The position numbers were made by a program, and so were the translations under genes. 24,077 bases of DNA from NCBI GenBank assembly GCA_025355225.1, contig JANYAB010000758.1, positions 1-24,077 on the forward strand. The letters run 5' to 3'. Shown one piece after another: positions 23,062 through 24,077 of this stretch. The notes beneath the pieces are model-generated. The model saw only the letters and a list, made by a program, of their open reading frames with translations, made no database searches and had not been told where the DNA came from. How positions within the stretch are numbered: position 1 is the first letter of the stretch; each line of letters opens with the position of its first letter. Source of the stretch: Bacteroidota bacterium. Lineage in GTDB: Bacteria > Bacteroidota > Bacteroidia > Sphingobacteriales > Sphingobacteriaceae.

Positions 23062-23232
23062 AAAAAAACCGCAACTAAATTTAAGTGTCATGTATTTAAA
23101 AACCTCAGATTACAGTTAAGGATCGGGGTGCCGTTAAATGCGACTACAGGCCGCATAACATATACCTCTTTGATCCGCTGAATATTGAAGCGTTAAGTTT
23201 TTAATAGTGAAACCTAAAATTTAACTGCGGTT
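23062..23232 (-). ncRNA. ssrS: 6S RNA candidate
   Basis: About 171 nt on the minus strand between zapA and rny. The 5' end AACCGCAGTTAAATTT (23232-23217) pairs along all 16 positions (two G-U) with AAATTTAGTTGCGGTT (23082-23067), followed directly by a run of seven T. Inside, GGATC/GATCC (around 23171-23175 and 23118-23122) closes an apical arm with inner stems GTTA/TAAC and TGCG/CGCA. Two long, mostly unpaired strands between closing and apical stems form a central bubble. A long hairpin with a central bubble is the 6S RNA architecture, and linkage to zapA is known for ssrS in other bacteria. The match was judged by eye, not by covariance search. Confidence 0.65.
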
Positions 23233-23268
23233 AAATCTTAATTTGCTCGGTATGTGTAAAGAACGTTA

Positions 23269-23559
23269 TTACTTCGAGAAAAATTCGGACAGTAAATGAT
23301 CTAAATGATAAACTTTATCTGCAACATCAGTATCCTCCACTGTCACTTTTTTTTCTGCTTTTAATGATGAGGTTGCGTAATGCAGCACACACATCGAAAG
23401 CAGGTCCTGTTTATCCCTGACCGCATAATTTTCCTGATATTCCTTTATCCGGTCGTTGATCAGTTTAGCCGCCCTGCGTATTATTTCTTCCTCCTCCATG
23501 TTTACCTTTAATGGGTAAACTCTGTCAGCAATATTTATTTTTATGGAGATTTCTCCCAT
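23269..23559 (-). CDS. zapA: Cell division protein ZapA
   Basis: A 96-aa cytosolic protein that promotes FtsZ bundling. It begins with the ZapA strand pattern ISIKINIADRVYPLKVNMEE (4-23), continues with EIIRRAAKLINDRIKEY (about 25-41) and ends in a helical, coiled-coil segment. Length matches the family. It lies 20 bp after the small coiled-coil gene on the same strand, in the block pheT, coiled-coil, zapA, 6S candidate, rny. Confidence 0.9.
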   Translation of the reverse strand: MGEISIKINIADRVYPLKVNMEEEEIIRRAAKLINDRIKEYQENYAVRDKQDLLSMCVLHYATSSLKAEKKVTVEDTDVADKVYHLDHLLSEFFSK

Positions 23560-23579
23560 TTGAGCTATTCACTTTTGCA

Positions 23580-23870
23580 CTACTTTTTAAGTAACACAAT
23601 ACACTTGTCTATTTCTTGCACAAATTCGTCAATTTTTTGCTTTATGTCAAGTGTTTTTTCATTAGTTTCTGAAAAAGATTTTGCAACCTTCAATACACTA
23701 AGCTTACCCTCCAATTCTTTGCCCTTTTCCTGGCTTGCATTTAGTGCTGCAGACAGCGATTGGTTCTCTAACTTTAACAGATCATTCTCCTCCTGCAAAG
23801 CCGAGCAGAGTTCTATCAAACGCTCCGTTTTTTCTACAACTTTATTTAACTGTTCGGTTATCGAGGACAT
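23580..23870 (-). CDS. Small coiled-coil protein upstream of zapA
   Basis: A 96-aa acidic/lysine-rich protein that is predicted by eye to be one long coiled coil: heptad-like LNKVVEKTERLIELCSAL, then LLKLENQSLSAAL, then IKQKIDEFVQEIDKCIVLL. No signal peptide or membrane segment is seen. Its position before zapA suggests a ZapB-like role in the division machinery, by analogy only; similarity to ZapB is limited to size and coiled-coil character. Confidence 0.75.
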   Translation of the reverse strand: MSSITEQLNKVVEKTERLIELCSALQEENDLLKLENQSLSAALNASQEKGKELEGKLSVLKVAKSFSETNEKTLDIKQKIDEFVQEIDKCIVLLKK

Positions 23871-23873
23871 TTT

Positions 23874-23970
23874 AATTAGTGATTGAGTGAATTATTGAAT
23901 GCGTGAGTTTCTAATTAGTAATTAAGTATTTGAATAATGCTGCACTCACTAATTCACTCAATCACTAATT
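23874..23970. repeat. Inverted repeat and 16-bp tandem repeat between pheT and the coiled-coil gene
   Basis: ATTAGTGATTGAGTGAATTA (23875-23894) and TAATTCACTCAATCACTAAT (23950-23969) are perfect 20-bp inverted copies, extended by one more A/T pair. The right side also holds a tandem repeat, CACTAATTCACTCA at 23947-23960 and again at 23963-23976. The whole spacer is thus a large stem with a 55-nt loop that could end pheT transcription or separate the two genes. No gene is seen here. Confidence 0.8.
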
Positions 23971-23976
23971 CACTCA

Positions 23977-24077
23977 TTACTTCCTAATCTCCGCTCCTGC
24001 TTCCTTACCGAAGTTATAAATTAATTTTTGTATGATAGCATCTATTGTCTTGTCTGTCAAAGTTTTTTCTTCATCTT
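23977..24077 (-). CDS. pheT: Phenylalanine-tRNA ligase beta subunit, C-terminal end (partial)
   Basis: The final 32 codons of a gene that continues past the right edge of the window. The minus strand reads DEEKTLTDKTIDAIIQKLIY, then NFGKEAGAEIRK and TAA (23979-23977). LTDKxID...L...F.KE.GAEIR is the typical end of the anticodon-binding-like domain of bacterial PheT. Linkage to zapA and rny in this order is usual for Bacteroidota. The identification rests on a short segment but a characteristic one. Confidence 0.8.
   Translation of the reverse strand, partial: DEEKTLTDKTIDAIIQKLIYNFGKEAGAEIRK

Overview
The window looks like a chromosomal segment from a Bacteroidota bacterium, most likely of the family Sphingobacteriaceae (Mucilaginibacter/Pedobacter-like). 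The reasons are the protein families present (Bacteroidota-type porin, RNase Y next to ZapA, an OlsF-type fused acyltransferase), TAnnTTTG-type -7 promoter elements, the lack of strong Shine-Dalgarno sequences, and intergenic repeats typical of that group. The family assignment is an inference from composition and gene content, not a database match.

Layout. Positions 1-769 hold the end of a ChrA-type chromate transporter. Positions 770-4345 are an accessory stretch rich in dispersed repeats. It carries an HNH nuclease of modification-dependent restriction type (1015-1953), a small frameshifted gene (2050-2282) coupled to a HIT-family gene (2282-2890), and a GyrI-like ligand-binding protein (2999-3445), followed by about 0.9 kb of repeat-derived sequence. 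Positions 4346-5535 are a translationally coupled comEA-like/apt pair. Position 5616-7370 is a fused two-domain aminolipid acyltransferase (OlsF-like).

Positions 7480-13470 are a six-gene minus-strand phosphate operon, transcribed porin-pstS-pstC-pstA-pstB-phoU. Positions 13826-20022 are a minus-strand tripartite efflux operon (small membrane protein, TolC-like, RND pump, lipoprotein adaptor). Positions 20220-20861 encode a DUF47/PhoU-like protein without its usual Pit partner. It converges on an Mpo1-like membrane protein (20874-21425). The right end is a conserved housekeeping block on the minus strand: pheT (partial), a coiled-coil protein, zapA, a 6S RNA candidate (23062-23232) and rny.

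How it fits together. Three loci point to phosphate limitation: high-affinity Pi uptake, a phosphorus-free membrane lipid synthase beside it, and the DUF47 protein. The most interesting signal is a shared 19-bp element, GTTAAyrATGkATTAACAT, found just upstream of both the porin-pst operon (13487-13505) and the DUF47 gene (20166-20184). It contains TTA-type hexamers at 11-bp spacing and lies upstream of TAnnTTTG-like -7 boxes at positions that differ by 11 bp. It is a good candidate for a Pho box of this lineage. Other points worth checking are the HIT and HNH proteins, each with a His-to-Tyr change at a signature residue, the frameshifted gene between them, and a His-rich loop in the RND pump.
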